Made by a program: the position numbers and the translations under genes
In this document: positions 50,812 to 59,521 of the stretch, piece after piece
Layout: the number at the start of each line of letters is the position of its first letter
Position numbering within the stretch: the stretch's first letter is position 1
The notes under the pieces: model-generated
Told to the model about the DNA's origin: nothing
Databases searched by the model: none
The model's input: only the letters and a program-made list of their open reading frames with translations
Origin: Falsiroseomonas sp051859025
Lineage (GTDB): Bacteria > Pseudomonadota > Alphaproteobacteria > Acetobacterales > Acetobacteraceae
NCBI RefSeq assembly: GCF_051859025.1
Contig: NZ_JBHYGL010000001.1
Span: 248,001 to 312,000, forward strand
Direction of reading: 5' to 3'
DNA length: 64,000 nucleotides

Positions 50812-52478
50812 CGCGTCACCATCGGCAGATCGAGCCCCTGTTCGCGGGCGCAGTCGATGGCGATGTCGTAGCCCGCATCGGCGTGGCGCATCACGCCGGT
50901 CGCTGGGTCGTTCCACAGCACGCGGGCGAGGCGGCGGGCGGCGGCTTCGGTACCATCGGCGACGATGACCATGCCGGCATGCTGGGAGAAGCCCATGCCG
51001 ACGCCGCCGCCGTGATGCAATGACACCCAGGTGGCGCCCGACGCCGTGTTCAGCAGCGCGTTGAGCAAAGGCCAGTCGCTGACGGCATCCGATCCGTCGC
51101 GCATCGCCTCCGTCTCCCGGTTGGGTGACGCCACGCTGCCGGAATCGAGGTGGTCCCGGCCAATCACGATCGGGCCGATCTCGCCCTTCGCGACCATCTC
51201 GTTGAAGGCCAGGCCGAGGCGGTCCCGCTGGCCGAGGCCGACCCAGCAGATGCGCGCGGGCAGCCCTTGGAAGGCGATGCGCTGCTGGGCCATGTCGAGC
51301 CAGTTGTGGAGGTGCTGGTCGTCCGGGATCAGTTCCTTCACCTTGGCGTCGGTCTTGCGGATGTCCTCCGGGTCGCCGGACAGCGCGGCCCAGCGGAAGG
51401 GGCCGACGCCGCGGCAGAAAAGAGGGCGGATGTAGGCGGGGACGAAGCCGGGGAAATCAAAGGCGTTGGCGAGGCCTTCCTCCTTCGCCATCTGGCGGAT
51501 GTTGTTGCCGTAATCCATCACGACGGCACCCATCCGCTTGAAGTCGAGCATGGCCTGGACATGGCCGACCATCGAGCGCTTCGCCGCGGCGGCGACGGCG
51601 GCGGGATCGCTCTCCCGCATCGCCTCCCACTTCTCCAGTGTCCAGCCGGCGGGGAGGTAGCCATTGGCGGGGTCGTGGGCGCTGGTCTGGTCGGTGACGA
51701 TGTCCGGCACGACGCCGCGGGCGACAAGCTGGGGAAAAACGTCGGCGGCGTTGCCGAGCAGGCCGACGCTGATCGCGCGGCCCTCCGCGCAGGCCGTGCG
51801 GATCATCGCCAGCGCTTCGTCCAGGCTTTCCGCGCGGTGGTCGAGGTAGCGGGTTTCCAGCCGCTTCTCGATGCGGCTGGGCTGGCATTCGACGGCGAGG
51901 ACCGAGGCGCCGGCGAAGACGCCGGCCAGCGGCTGCGCGCCGCCCATGCCGCCGAGGCCGGCGGTCAGGATCCATTTTCCCTTGAGGCTGCCGCCGAAAT
52001 GCTGGCGGCCGGCCTCGACGAAGGTCTCGTAGGTGCCCTGAACGATGCCCTGGGAACCGATATAGATCCAGGAACCGGCCGTCATCTGGCCGTACATCAT
52101 CAGGCCCTTGCGATCGAGTTCGTTGAAATGCTCCCAGCTCGCCCAGCGGGGGACCAAATTGGAATTGGCGATCAGGACGCGCGGCGCGTCGCTGTGGGTG
52201 CGGAAGACGCCGACGGGCTTGCCTGACTGGACCAGCAGCGTTTCGTCCTCGGACAGGCGCTTCAGCGTGTGGATGATGCGCTCATAGCTGTCCCAGTCGC
52301 GGGCGGCGCGGCCGATGCCGCCATAGACCACCAGATCGCCGGGCTTTTCCGCGACCTCGTCATCGAGGTTGTTCATCAGCATCCGCATCGCTGCCTCCGT
52401 GGTCCAGTGGCGGCAGGTGATGTCGAGGCCGCGGGGGGCGCGGATGGCGGGGGCATTGCGGCGGCGCGGGTCGGACAT
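50808..52478 (-). CDS. hutU: Urocanate hydratase
   Basis: A 556-residue NAD+-dependent enzyme that converts urocanate to imidazolonepropionate. Hallmarks include GKPVGVFRTHSDAPRVLIAN, GQMTAGSWIYIGSQGIVQGTYETF, GLGGMGGAQPLAGVFAG and the conserved cysteine region GFVPAYIRPLFCRGVGPFRW. The start MSDPRRRNAPAIRAPRGL at 52478 fits the family N-terminus; ten codons more are open to an ATG at 52508 but lie near the operator. It leads the hutUHI-thioesterase operon. Confidence 0.96.
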   Translation of the reverse strand: MSDPRRRNAPAIRAPRGLDITCRHWTTEAAMRMLMNNLDDEVAEKPGDLVVYGGIGRAARDWDSYERIIHTLKRLSEDETLLVQSGKPVGVFRTHSDAPRVLIANSNLVPRWASWEHFNELDRKGLMMYGQMTAGSWIYIGSQGIVQGTYETFVEAGRQHFGGSLKGKWILTAGLGGMGGAQPLAGVFAGASVLAVECQPSRIEKRLETRYLDHRAESLDEALAMIRTACAEGRAISVGLLGNAADVFPQLVARGVVPDIVTDQTSAHDPANGYLPAGWTLEKWEAMRESDPAAVAAAAKRSMVGHVQAMLDFKRMGAVVMDYGNNIRQMAKEEGLANAFDFPGFVPAYIRPLFCRGVGPFRWAALSGDPEDIRKTDAKVKELIPDDQHLHNWLDMAQQRIAFQGLPARICWVGLGQRDRLGLAFNEMVAKGEIGPIVIGRDHLDSGSVASPNRETEAMRDGSDAVSDWPLLNALLNTASGATWVSLHHGGGVGMGFSQHAGMVIVADGTEAAARRLARVLWNDPATGVMRHADAGYDIAIDCAREQGLDLPMVTR

Positions 52479-52522
52479 GACGGGGCTCCGTGATCGTGGG
52501 ATCAGCATTGCCGATGGGCTGG

Positions 52523-52540
52523 ATTATGTCTAGACATAAT
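52523..52540. promoter_or_regulatory. Perfect 18-bp palindrome, HutC operator
   Basis: ATTATGTCTAGACATAAT is fully symmetrical and lies midway between the divergent hutU and hutC starts (67 bp apart), 5 bp before the hutC ATG. The core TGTCTAGACA fits the symmetrical T-G-T-n4-A-C-A type of operator used by GntR/HutC proteins. It could control both operons at once. Confidence 0.8.
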
Positions 52541-52545
52541 GCGCC

Positions 52546-53253
52546 ATGACCAAACCCCGCCACACCGCCATCCGCGAGCAGATTGAGGGGTTGATCCTCT
52601 CGGGCGTGCTGAAGCCCGGGGATCGGGTGCCGTCGGAGCAGGAGCTGGTGGCGGAACACGGCGTGGCGCGGATGACCGTGAGCCGGGCGCTGTCCGATCT
52701 GGTGGCGGCGGGGCTGGTGGTGCGGCGGCGGAAGGCGGGCAGCTTCGTGGCGGCGCCGCCATCGGAGGAGAAGCTGCTCGGCGTGCCCGATATGCGGGAG
52801 ACGGTGCCGGGGCACGCCCATGCCGTGCTGAAGCGGGCGGTGCGGGTGGCGAATGCGGCGGATCGCGCGCGGCTGGGGGCTCTGCCGAAGGGGGCGCGCG
52901 TGCTGGCGCTGCTGGTGCGGCATGACAGCCAAGGGGTGCCGGCGGCGATGGAGGACCGGCTGGTCAGCCTGGATGCCGTGCCGGAAGCGGTGGGGCAGAG
53001 TTTTGTCGAGGCGCCCCCCGGCACCTGGCTGCTGGAACGCGTGCCCTGGACGGAAGCCGAGCATCGCATCCGCGCGGCCGCCGCCGATGCCGGGATGGCG
53101 GCGGCGCTGGGGATGGAGGCGGGCGCACCCTGCCTGGTGATGGAACGCCGGACCTGGCGCGGCGACCAGCCGGTGACGGCGGCGCGCATCACCTGGCCGG
53201 GGGACCGGCATGAGGTGACGGTCCGGTCCTCGCGCGGCCCGTTGCGCGGTTGA
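52546..53253 (+). CDS. hutC: Histidine utilisation repressor, GntR/HutC family
   Basis: A 235-residue repressor. The N-terminal GntR winged helix (RHTAIREQIEGLILSGVLKPG, then RVPSEQELVAEHGVARMTVSRALSDLVAAGLVVRR) is followed by a UTRA ligand-binding domain (residues about 90-232, including ALLVRHDSQGVPAAMEDRLVSLDAVPE and FVEAPPGTWLLERVPWTEAEHRIRA). HutC proteins release DNA on binding urocanate. It overlaps nothing but sits directly after the palindrome, so autoregulation is likely. It begins the plus-strand row hutC-hutF-SDR-GNAT. Confidence 0.93.
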   Translation: MTKPRHTAIREQIEGLILSGVLKPGDRVPSEQELVAEHGVARMTVSRALSDLVAAGLVVRRRKAGSFVAAPPSEEKLLGVPDMRETVPGHAHAVLKRAVRVANAADRARLGALPKGARVLALLVRHDSQGVPAAMEDRLVSLDAVPEAVGQSFVEAPPGTWLLERVPWTEAEHRIRAAAADAGMAAALGMEAGAPCLVMERRTWRGDQPVTAARITWPGDRHEVTVRSSRGPLRG

Positions 53254-53295
53254 CGTGAATCCGCCATGCCGGACGGGTTCAGGGGGGACGGTTCC

Positions 53296-54666
53296 ATGGT
53301 GACGCGGCGCTTCATCGCCACCGACGCGCTGCTGCCCGGCGGCTGGGCGCGGGATGTGCTGGTCGAGGTCGATGGCGCGGGCTGGATCACCGCCGTGACG
53401 CCGGGCTTCGCGGGGGCGCAGGGCACGGCGCGGCGGCTGTCCGGCCATGTGGTGCCCGGGGTGCCCAACCTGCATTCCCACGCCTTCCAGCGCGCCATGG
53501 CCGGCGGCGCGGAACGCCGCAGCCCCGAAGGCCGCGACAGTTTCTGGACCTGGCGGGAGACGATGTACCGCTTCGTCGGGCTGTTCACGCCGGAGGATGC
53601 GGGGGCCGTCGCCGCGCAGCTCTACGCCGAATTGCTGGAACACGGTTTCACCGGTGTCTGCGAATTCCACTACCTGCATCACCAACCCGACGGCACGCCG
53701 CATGACGACCCGGCCGAGATGGCGAAGCGCCACATCGCCGCGGCCAGGCGGACGGGCATCGGGATGACGATGCTGCCGTCGCTGTATCGCCATGGCGGCA
53801 TCTTCGGGCAGGAGCCCCATGCGGGGCAGCGGCGCTTCCTCAATGAACTCGATGGCTTCGCGCGGATCGTGGAGGGGACGCGGGAGGATTGCGCCGGTGA
53901 TCCCCAGATGTCGGTAGGGCTGGCGCCGCATTCGCTGCGCGCCTGCACGCCGGCGATGATCCGCAAGATCTCGGGCTATGACGGGCCCATCCACATCCAC
54001 GCGGCCGAACAGCCGCGGGAGGTGGAGGAATGCATCGCCGTGACGGGCAAGCGGCCGGTGCGCTGGATCCTCGACAGCCTGCCGGTGGATGAACGCTGGG
54101 TGCTGATCCACGCGACCCACATGGACGATGGAGAAGTGGAAGACCTGGCGAAGACGGGGGCGGTGGCGGGGCTCTGTCCCTCGACCGAGGCGTCGCTGGG
54201 GGATGGAACGTTTGCGCTGACGCGGTTCCTCGCGGCGGGCGGGCGGTTCGGGATCGGGACGGACAGCCATGTGGGGACGGCGCCTCGCGACGAACTCCGC
54301 CAGCTGGAGACGAGCCAGCGGCTGCGCGACCATGCGCGGGCGGTGGCGACGGGGGCGGCCAACCCGCATCCCGGGCGGACGCTGCTGGAAGGCGCGCTGG
54401 CCGGCGGGGCGCAGGCGAGCGGCCGGAAGATCGGCGCCATCGCGCCGGGGATGCGGGCTGACCTGGTGGAACTCGACCCCGCGCATCCCACGCTGGTCGG
54501 GCGGCAGGGTGATGGGCTGCTGGATGCCTGGGTGTTCAGCGGGCAGGGCAACCCGGTGCGGACGGTGGTCTGCGGCGGGCGCGTGCGGGTGGAGGCCGGG
54601 CGGCATGTTGACGCCATCGGCATCGGGGAAGAGTTTTCCCGGGCAATGCGGAGGCTGATGGCATGA
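53296..54666 (+). CDS. hutF: Formimidoylglutamate deiminase
   Basis: A 456-residue amidohydrolase that turns N-formimino-glutamate into N-formyl-glutamate and ammonia. Metal motif GVPNLHSHAFQRAMAGGAERR; also FGQEPHAGQRRFLNELDGF, HIHAAEQPREVEECIAVTGKRPV and RFGIGTDSHVGTAPRDELRQLE, all typical of HutF. It marks the two-step (HutF then HutG) branch of the pathway; the N-formylglutamate deformylase HutG is not encoded in this window. The ATG at 53296 has AGGGGGGA upstream; an earlier in-frame ATG at 53266 adds ten non-conserved residues. Confidence 0.93.
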   Translation: MVTRRFIATDALLPGGWARDVLVEVDGAGWITAVTPGFAGAQGTARRLSGHVVPGVPNLHSHAFQRAMAGGAERRSPEGRDSFWTWRETMYRFVGLFTPEDAGAVAAQLYAELLEHGFTGVCEFHYLHHQPDGTPHDDPAEMAKRHIAAARRTGIGMTMLPSLYRHGGIFGQEPHAGQRRFLNELDGFARIVEGTREDCAGDPQMSVGLAPHSLRACTPAMIRKISGYDGPIHIHAAEQPREVEECIAVTGKRPVRWILDSLPVDERWVLIHATHMDDGEVEDLAKTGAVAGLCPSTEASLGDGTFALTRFLAAGGRFGIGTDSHVGTAPRDELRQLETSQRLRDHARAVATGAANPHPGRTLLEGALAGGAQASGRKIGAIAPGMRADLVELDPAHPTLVGRQGDGLLDAWVFSGQGNPVRTVVCGGRVRVEAGRHVDAIGIGEEFSRAMRRLMA

Positions 54667-55418
54667 GTGGGCAGTTGGCGGGACAGGTCGCGATCATCAC
54701 CGGCGGCAGCCGCGGGATCGGGCGGGAGATGGCGCTGCTGTTTGCCCGCGAAGGCGCGGACATCGCCTTCTGCCATCTGGATGACGAGGCCGGCGCGGCG
54801 GAGGTCGCGGGCGGGATCGCGGCGCTCGGGCGGCGGGCCTTTCATCGCTCCGTCGATGTGGCGGATAGCGACGGGCTGCGCGGCTTCATCGGGGATGCGG
54901 AAGCCGCGCTCGGCCCTTGCGACGTGCTGTGCAGCAATGCGGGCATGAACCTCCGCGGGCCGTTCGAGACCCTGCCGGACGAGCATTTCGACCGCGTCAT
55001 CGCCGTGCATGTGAAGGCGGCCTGGGTCAGCGCCAAGGCGGTGTGGGACGGGATGGCGGCGCGCGGGCGCGGGCGGATCATCGTCACGGCGTCGCAACTC
55101 GCCTTCAAGGGTGGCATCGGGATCGTGCCCTATGTCACCGCCAAGGCCGCGCTGGTCGGCTTCGTGCGGGCGCTGGCGCGGGAAGGCGCGCCGAAGGGTA
55201 TTTTGGTCAATGCCATCGCGCCCGGCCCCGTCACGACGGATTTGACGGCGCAATTGGGGGAAGGCTGGGCGGAACGCACGGGGGCGGGGCTGCCGATCGG
55301 GCGCGTGGGCAAGCCGGCGGAGATCGCGGCGGCGGCGCTGCTGCTGGCCTCCTCGCCGGGCGGGGATTTCTTCGTCGGCGCCACGATCTCCCCCAATGGC
55401 GGGGACCTCATGCATTGA
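54663..55418 (+). CDS. Short-chain dehydrogenase/reductase
   Basis: A 251-residue classical SDR. Cofactor motif TGGSRGIG at residues 14-21; SNAGMNLRGPFE; catalytic Ser in IIVTASQLAF and Y-x3-K in VPYVTAKAALVGF; the final part NAIAPGPVTTDL is FabG-like. It overlaps hutF by 4 bp (ATGA) and the next gene by 4 bp (TTGA), so it is co-translated with histidine genes, but no SDR step is known in histidine degradation to glutamate. It may serve a side route such as handling of imidazole-lactate or another ketone; this is inference. Confidence 0.83.
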   Translation: MSGQLAGQVAIITGGSRGIGREMALLFAREGADIAFCHLDDEAGAAEVAGGIAALGRRAFHRSVDVADSDGLRGFIGDAEAALGPCDVLCSNAGMNLRGPFETLPDEHFDRVIAVHVKAAWVSAKAVWDGMAARGRGRIIVTASQLAFKGGIGIVPYVTAKAALVGFVRALAREGAPKGILVNAIAPGPVTTDLTAQLGEGWAERTGAGLPIGRVGKPAEIAAAALLLASSPGGDFFVGATISPNGGDLMH

Positions 55419-56257
55419 GCCTGGTGCGCGGGCTGACGCCGGAGGAAGCGGCCACCGCCGTCGAATGGGCGGCGGCGGAGGGATGGAATCCGGGGCTTTC
55501 GGATCTGCCGTGCTTCCTGGCGCAGGATCCCGGGCTGTTTCTTGGAGTGGCGGAAGGGGGCCGGCTCGCTTCCGTCATCGCGGCCACGCGCTACGGCGCG
55601 GATTTCGGCTTCATCGGCTTCTACATCGCCAGGCCGGAGGTGCGGGGGCAGGGCCTCGGCATGGTGGTCTGGCAGGCGGCGATGGCGCGGCTCTCGGGCC
55701 GGCTGGTCGGGCTGGACGGGGTGGTGGCGCAGCAGGCGAATTACCGGAAATCCGGCTTCTCGCTGGCGTGGAACAACATTCGGTTCGGCGGCGTGCCCGC
55801 GGCCCTGGGGCCCGTTGGCGCAGATGTGGTGGAGGCCGCGTCGGTGCCCTTCGCGGCGCTGGCGGCGCTGGACCGGAGCGTGTTCCCGGCGGCGCGGGAG
55901 GACTTCCTGCGCGCCTGGCTCTCGGCGCCCGCGCATGTCGCGCTGGCGGTGGTGCGGGACGGGGCGGTGGCGGGCTTCGGCGTGATCCGCCCGGCGCGGG
56001 AGGGGCACAAGATCGGCCCCCTGGTGGCGGAGGATCGCGGCGTGGCGGAACGCCTGGCCGCGGCGCTCATCGCGCAACTTGTGCCGGCCGGCGGGCCGGT
56101 GTTCCTCGATGTGGCGGAACCGCAGCGTGACGCGGTGGCGCTGGCGGAGGCGCTGGGCCTCACGCCGGTGTTCGAGACGGCGCGGATGTACACGGGCCCG
56201 GCGCCCGATCTGGCCCTGCCCCTTCTGTTCGGGATCACGAGTTTCGAACTCGGTTAG
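55415..56257 (+). CDS. GNAT-family N-acetyltransferase with C-terminal Acetyltransf_18-like domain
   Basis: A 280-residue protein starting with TTG at 55415, overlapping the SDR stop (TTGA). The N-terminal GNAT part has SLVRGLTPEEAATAVEWAAA, FYIARPEVRGQGLGMVVWQAAM (acetyl-CoA-binding R/Q-x2-G-x-G/A) and GVVAQQANYRKSGFSLAWNN. The C-terminal half has FGVIRPAREGHKIGPLVAED and AEALGLTPVFETARMYTG, as in the two-domain YitH-like GNAT proteins. Last gene of the hutC row. Substrate unknown; acetylating an imidazole or amino compound would fit the context. Confidence 0.8.
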   Translation: MSLVRGLTPEEAATAVEWAAAEGWNPGLSDLPCFLAQDPGLFLGVAEGGRLASVIAATRYGADFGFIGFYIARPEVRGQGLGMVVWQAAMARLSGRLVGLDGVVAQQANYRKSGFSLAWNNIRFGGVPAALGPVGADVVEAASVPFAALAALDRSVFPAAREDFLRAWLSAPAHVALAVVRDGAVAGFGVIRPAREGHKIGPLVAEDRGVAERLAAALIAQLVPAGGPVFLDVAEPQRDAVALAEALGLTPVFETARMYTGPAPDLALPLLFGITSFELG

Positions 56258-56435
56258 CCGCACGGTCCTGCCCCGGCGCCGCGCCCACCACGCGGTTTCG
56301 TGATCGGGCCGGGCGCGACATCCGCCGCACCACGCCGAATAGTCAGCCCCCGGCCCCCGGTGTCGGGCATGCCTGTACTGGAGTAGCGGCTGTGAGATGC
56401 GAGGGGCCCGCGCGTGCCATCGGGGGGCGGTGGTG

Positions 56436-59324
56436 ATGCCGCGGCTTCGCTTCGCCGCGTTGCTGTCGGGCCTGGTGCTGGCGGTGCTGCTGCCCTCCCT
56501 CGGCTTCGGGGGCTTCGCCGCCTGGCAGGCGGTGCGGGACCGGCAGGAGGCGGCGGCGGCCCGACTGCTGGATACGGCGCACAGCCTGTCTTTCGCGCTG
56601 GACCGGGAGATCGACCGGCACCTCGGCATCGTGCGCGGCCTGGCGGCGGCGGAGGCGCTGGATGGACCCTATCCCGACCTCGCGCGCTTTGGCGCACAGG
56701 CGCGGCGCGTCGCCGGCGCCTTCGGCACCACCGCGCTGCTGCTGGAGGCGGCCACGCTGCGCCCCGTGATCGACACGGCCGTGGCGCCGGGCACCCCTTC
56801 CCCCGCCACCGGCACGGCCGCCTTCCGTCCGGCGGCGGAGGCGGGGCAGGCCGTCGTGGCGGACCTGGCGGTGGGCCCGGATGGCAGCCCCATGGCCGCG
56901 GTCGGCGTGCCCGTGGAGCGCGAGGGCCGGATCGCCTTCGTGATCGCGGTGCGGATGGCGCCGGACACCTTCCGGCGGCTGCTGGTGGCGCAGGATTTGC
57001 CGGCGGGGTTCTTCGCCTTCCTCGCCGATGGGCGGGGCGCGGTGGTCGCGCGGTCGGACGAATTGCATGAACGGCGCCTCGGCCAGCCGATCCCGCCGGA
57101 GAACCGGCGGCGCAGCGCCACCGCGGAATCCGGCTTCCACCGTGCCGTCGCCTCCGGTGGGGCGGAGCATGTGTTCGGCTTCCACCGGCTGCGGGCCGCC
57201 CCGGGGTGGATCGTCGCCGTCGCGCAGCCCGCCGCGGATTTCGATGCGGCCTGGCGGGTTCCGGCGCTGACCCTCGGCGCGGGCGCGCTGGTGGCGCTGC
57301 TGCTCGGCTGCGGGCTGGCGGCGCTGGCCGCGCGCGCCGTGCTGGGCCCGCTGCGGCGGCTGGAGGCGCATGCCCGCGCCCTGGCGGCACATGGCGGGCC
57401 GATGCCCCATCAATCCGCCGCCGCCATCCCGCCGGCAAGGGTGGCGGAGGTGGAGGCGCTGCGCCTGGGCTTCGTCGCGCTGGAATCCGCCATGGCGGGG
57501 CGGGAGGAGCGGCTGCGGCTGGAGGCGGAGCGCGTGGACCTGGCCCTGGCCGCCGGCGCCATCGTCGGCACCTGGGACTGGGACCTGACGACCGACCGTT
57601 TCATCATCGATGAGCGCTTCGCCTTCTATTTCGGCCTCGGTACGCCATCCGCCCGCAGCGTGCTGTCGCTGGAACAGGTGATCGCCACCGTCCATCCCGA
57701 TGACCTGCCAGGCCTGCGCGCCGCGATCGCGGAGGCGATCGGCCGTGGAGGCCCCTATGCCCACCAGTACCGCGTCCGCGGCCGCGATGGCGTGATGCGG
57801 TGGATCGAGGCCAATGGCCGCGTCGACCTGGCCGCCGATGGCGCGCCGCTGCGCTTCCCGGGCGTGCTGCTGGACATCGAGGCGCGGCGCAGCCTGGAGG
57901 CGGAGCGCGACCGTTCCGCCGCGCTGCTGCGCGCCTTCGTCGCCGCCGTGCCCGGCGTGGTCTACGCCAAGGACCGGGACGGGCGGATGCTGGTGGCGAA
58001 TGAAGGCGTGGCCGTGCTGATCGGCAAGCCGCTGGATGCCATCCTCGGCCGGACGGATGCGGCCTTCATCGACGACCCCGCCCAGGCCGCGGTCGTGATG
58101 GCGAATGACCAGCGCATCATGGACAGCGGCAGTGCCGAGCAGGTGGAGGAAGTGGTGAGCCTGCCGGACGGGACGCCGGCGATCTGGCTGTCCACCAAGG
58201 CGCCGTTCCGCAACGCCATGGGGAAGGTCGTGGGCCTGATCGGCACCTCGGTCGACATCACCGCCCGCATCCAGGCCGTGGCCAGGTTGCGGGAGAGCGA
58301 GGCGCGGCTGCGCATGGCGAGCGAGGCCGGGGCCATCGGCTTCTTCTCCTGCGACCTCGCGACCGGCGACACCCATTGGTCCGAGATGATGTATCGCCTG
58401 TACGGGCTGGACCCGGCGCTGCCGCCGCCTTCCATGGCGCTGGGGGGGCCGCATCTCGACCTGATCCATCCCGAGGACCAGGACGGGCTGCGGGACCGGC
58501 GCCTGGCGGCGATCGCCAACCAGGATTCAGGCGACTTCGCCTTCGAATTCCGCATCCGCCGCGCCGATGACGGGGAGACGCGCTGGATCGCCAGCCGCGG
58601 TGAATTCGTCCGCGATGCCGGGGGCGCCGTGGCGGCGGTGCGGGGCGCGCAGCAGGATGTGACGGCGCGGCGCGCCGATGCCGACCGGCTGCAGCTGATG
58701 GTGCATGAGCTGAACCATCGCGTGAAGAACACGCTGGCCACCGTGCAATCCATCGCGGCGCAGAGCCTGCGCGGCGCCGACCCCGCCATCCGCCAGGGGC
58801 TGGAGGCGCGCATCCTGGCGCTGGCCGCGGCGCATGACGTGCTGACGCGGGATGGCTGGACGGGTGCGAGCATGGAGGAGGTGGTGGCCGGCGTGCTGGC
58901 GCCGCATGGCGGGGCGGATGGCGCGCGCTTCCGCGTCACCGGCCCGCCCCTGCGGCTGGTGCCGCGGGTGGCGGTGGCGCTGTCCATGGCCCTGCACGAA
59001 CTGGCGACCAATGCGCTGAAATACGGCGCGCTGTCGGTGCCGGGCGGGCAGGTGGAGATCCGGTGGTCCGTCGATGCGGGCGCGGCACCGGTGTTCCGCC
59101 TGCATTGGGCGGAACGCGGCGGGCCGCCGGTTGGGCCGCGGGTGGCGCCGCCGGCGCGGCAAGGCTTCGGCACGCGGCTGATCGAGCGCAGCCTGGCGCA
59201 TGACCTCGGCGGCACGACGCGGATCGACTTCGAGGCGGAGGGCGTGCGCTGTTCGGTGGAGGCGCCGCTGGCGGGCATCCTGGCGCCGCTGGGGGCGGCG
59301 CCGTTGCTGCGGGTGGGCCGGTAG
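56436..59324 (+). CDS. Membrane sensor kinase: extracellular sensor, PAS repeats, HWE histidine kinase
   Basis: A 962-residue sensor. A first helix (residues about 8-30) and a second (about 285-310) enclose a periplasmic domain of roughly 250 residues, of dCache-like size (AFRPAAEAGQAVVADLAVG, VGVPVEREGRIAFVIAV). A HAMP-like linker and three PAS/PAC repeats follow (about 375-480, 490-615, 620-745; each ends with a LLDIEAR, SVDITAR or QQDVTAR tail). The kinase core has HELNHRVKNTLATVQSIAAQ with phospho-acceptor His761 in the H-R-x-K-N motif of the HWE/HisKA_2 class, ALHELATNALKYGALSVPGG, and HWAERGG with the W-x-E residues. HWE kinases usually signal to PhyR-type general-stress regulators or single-domain receivers; none is adjacent. 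Confidence 0.88.
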   Translation: MPRLRFAALLSGLVLAVLLPSLGFGGFAAWQAVRDRQEAAAARLLDTAHSLSFALDREIDRHLGIVRGLAAAEALDGPYPDLARFGAQARRVAGAFGTTALLLEAATLRPVIDTAVAPGTPSPATGTAAFRPAAEAGQAVVADLAVGPDGSPMAAVGVPVEREGRIAFVIAVRMAPDTFRRLLVAQDLPAGFFAFLADGRGAVVARSDELHERRLGQPIPPENRRRSATAESGFHRAVASGGAEHVFGFHRLRAAPGWIVAVAQPAADFDAAWRVPALTLGAGALVALLLGCGLAALAARAVLGPLRRLEAHARALAAHGGPMPHQSAAAIPPARVAEVEALRLGFVALESAMAGREERLRLEAERVDLALAAGAIVGTWDWDLTTDRFIIDERFAFYFGLGTPSARSVLSLEQVIATVHPDDLPGLRAAIAEAIGRGGPYAHQYRVRGRDGVMRWIEANGRVDLAADGAPLRFPGVLLDIEARRSLEAERDRSAALLRAFVAAVPGVVYAKDRDGRMLVANEGVAVLIGKPLDAILGRTDAAFIDDPAQAAVVMANDQRIMDSGSAEQVEEVVSLPDGTPAIWLSTKAPFRNAMGKVVGLIGTSVDITARIQAVARLRESEARLRMASEAGAIGFFSCDLATGDTHWSEMMYRLYGLDPALPPPSMALGGPHLDLIHPEDQDGLRDRRLAAIANQDSGDFAFEFRIRRADDGETRWIASRGEFVRDAGGAVAAVRGAQQDVTARRADADRLQLMVHELNHRVKNTLATVQSIAAQSLRGADPAIRQGLEARILALAAAHDVLTRDGWTGASMEEVVAGVLAPHGGADGARFRVTGPPLRLVPRVAVALSMALHELATNALKYGALSVPGGQVEIRWSVDAGAAPVFRLHWAERGGPPVGPRVAPPARQGFGTRLIERSLAHDLGGTTRIDFEAEGVRCSVEAPLAGILAPLGAAPLLRVGR

Positions 59325-59341
59325 CGTTCTTCCACAGCCCG

Positions 59342-59521
59342 CTAGGGCCTGTGGACACTTGGCTGCGGGCGCGCTCGGCGGCGTCTTTCCGCGCCTGGGG
59401 CGTTGGGGTCAGGGCGACGATGGAACCCCATCGCCGCCCTGACCCCGCTGCGGCGCCCCCTTGGCATGCACGAAAATCCACTCGCCGATCGCATCCCGGG
59501 CCAAGTGTCCACAGGCCCTAG
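59342..59521. mobile_element. MITE-like 180-bp element with 22-bp perfect terminal inverted repeats
   Basis: The left end 59342-59363 (starting CTAGGGCCTGTGGACACTTG) is exactly repeated in reverse complement at 59500-59521. The outermost CTAG on both sides is itself palindromic and is what a CTAG target duplication would look like, as known for some IS5-family elements. Inside, 59405-59423 and 59428-59446 form a 19-bp inverted pair with a single mismatch around a 4-nt loop (GGGGTCAGGGCG outward arm), which also makes a strong hairpin. No transposase gene is present. The right-hand CTAG gives the TAG stop codon of the minus-strand kinase gene. Confidence 0.8.
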
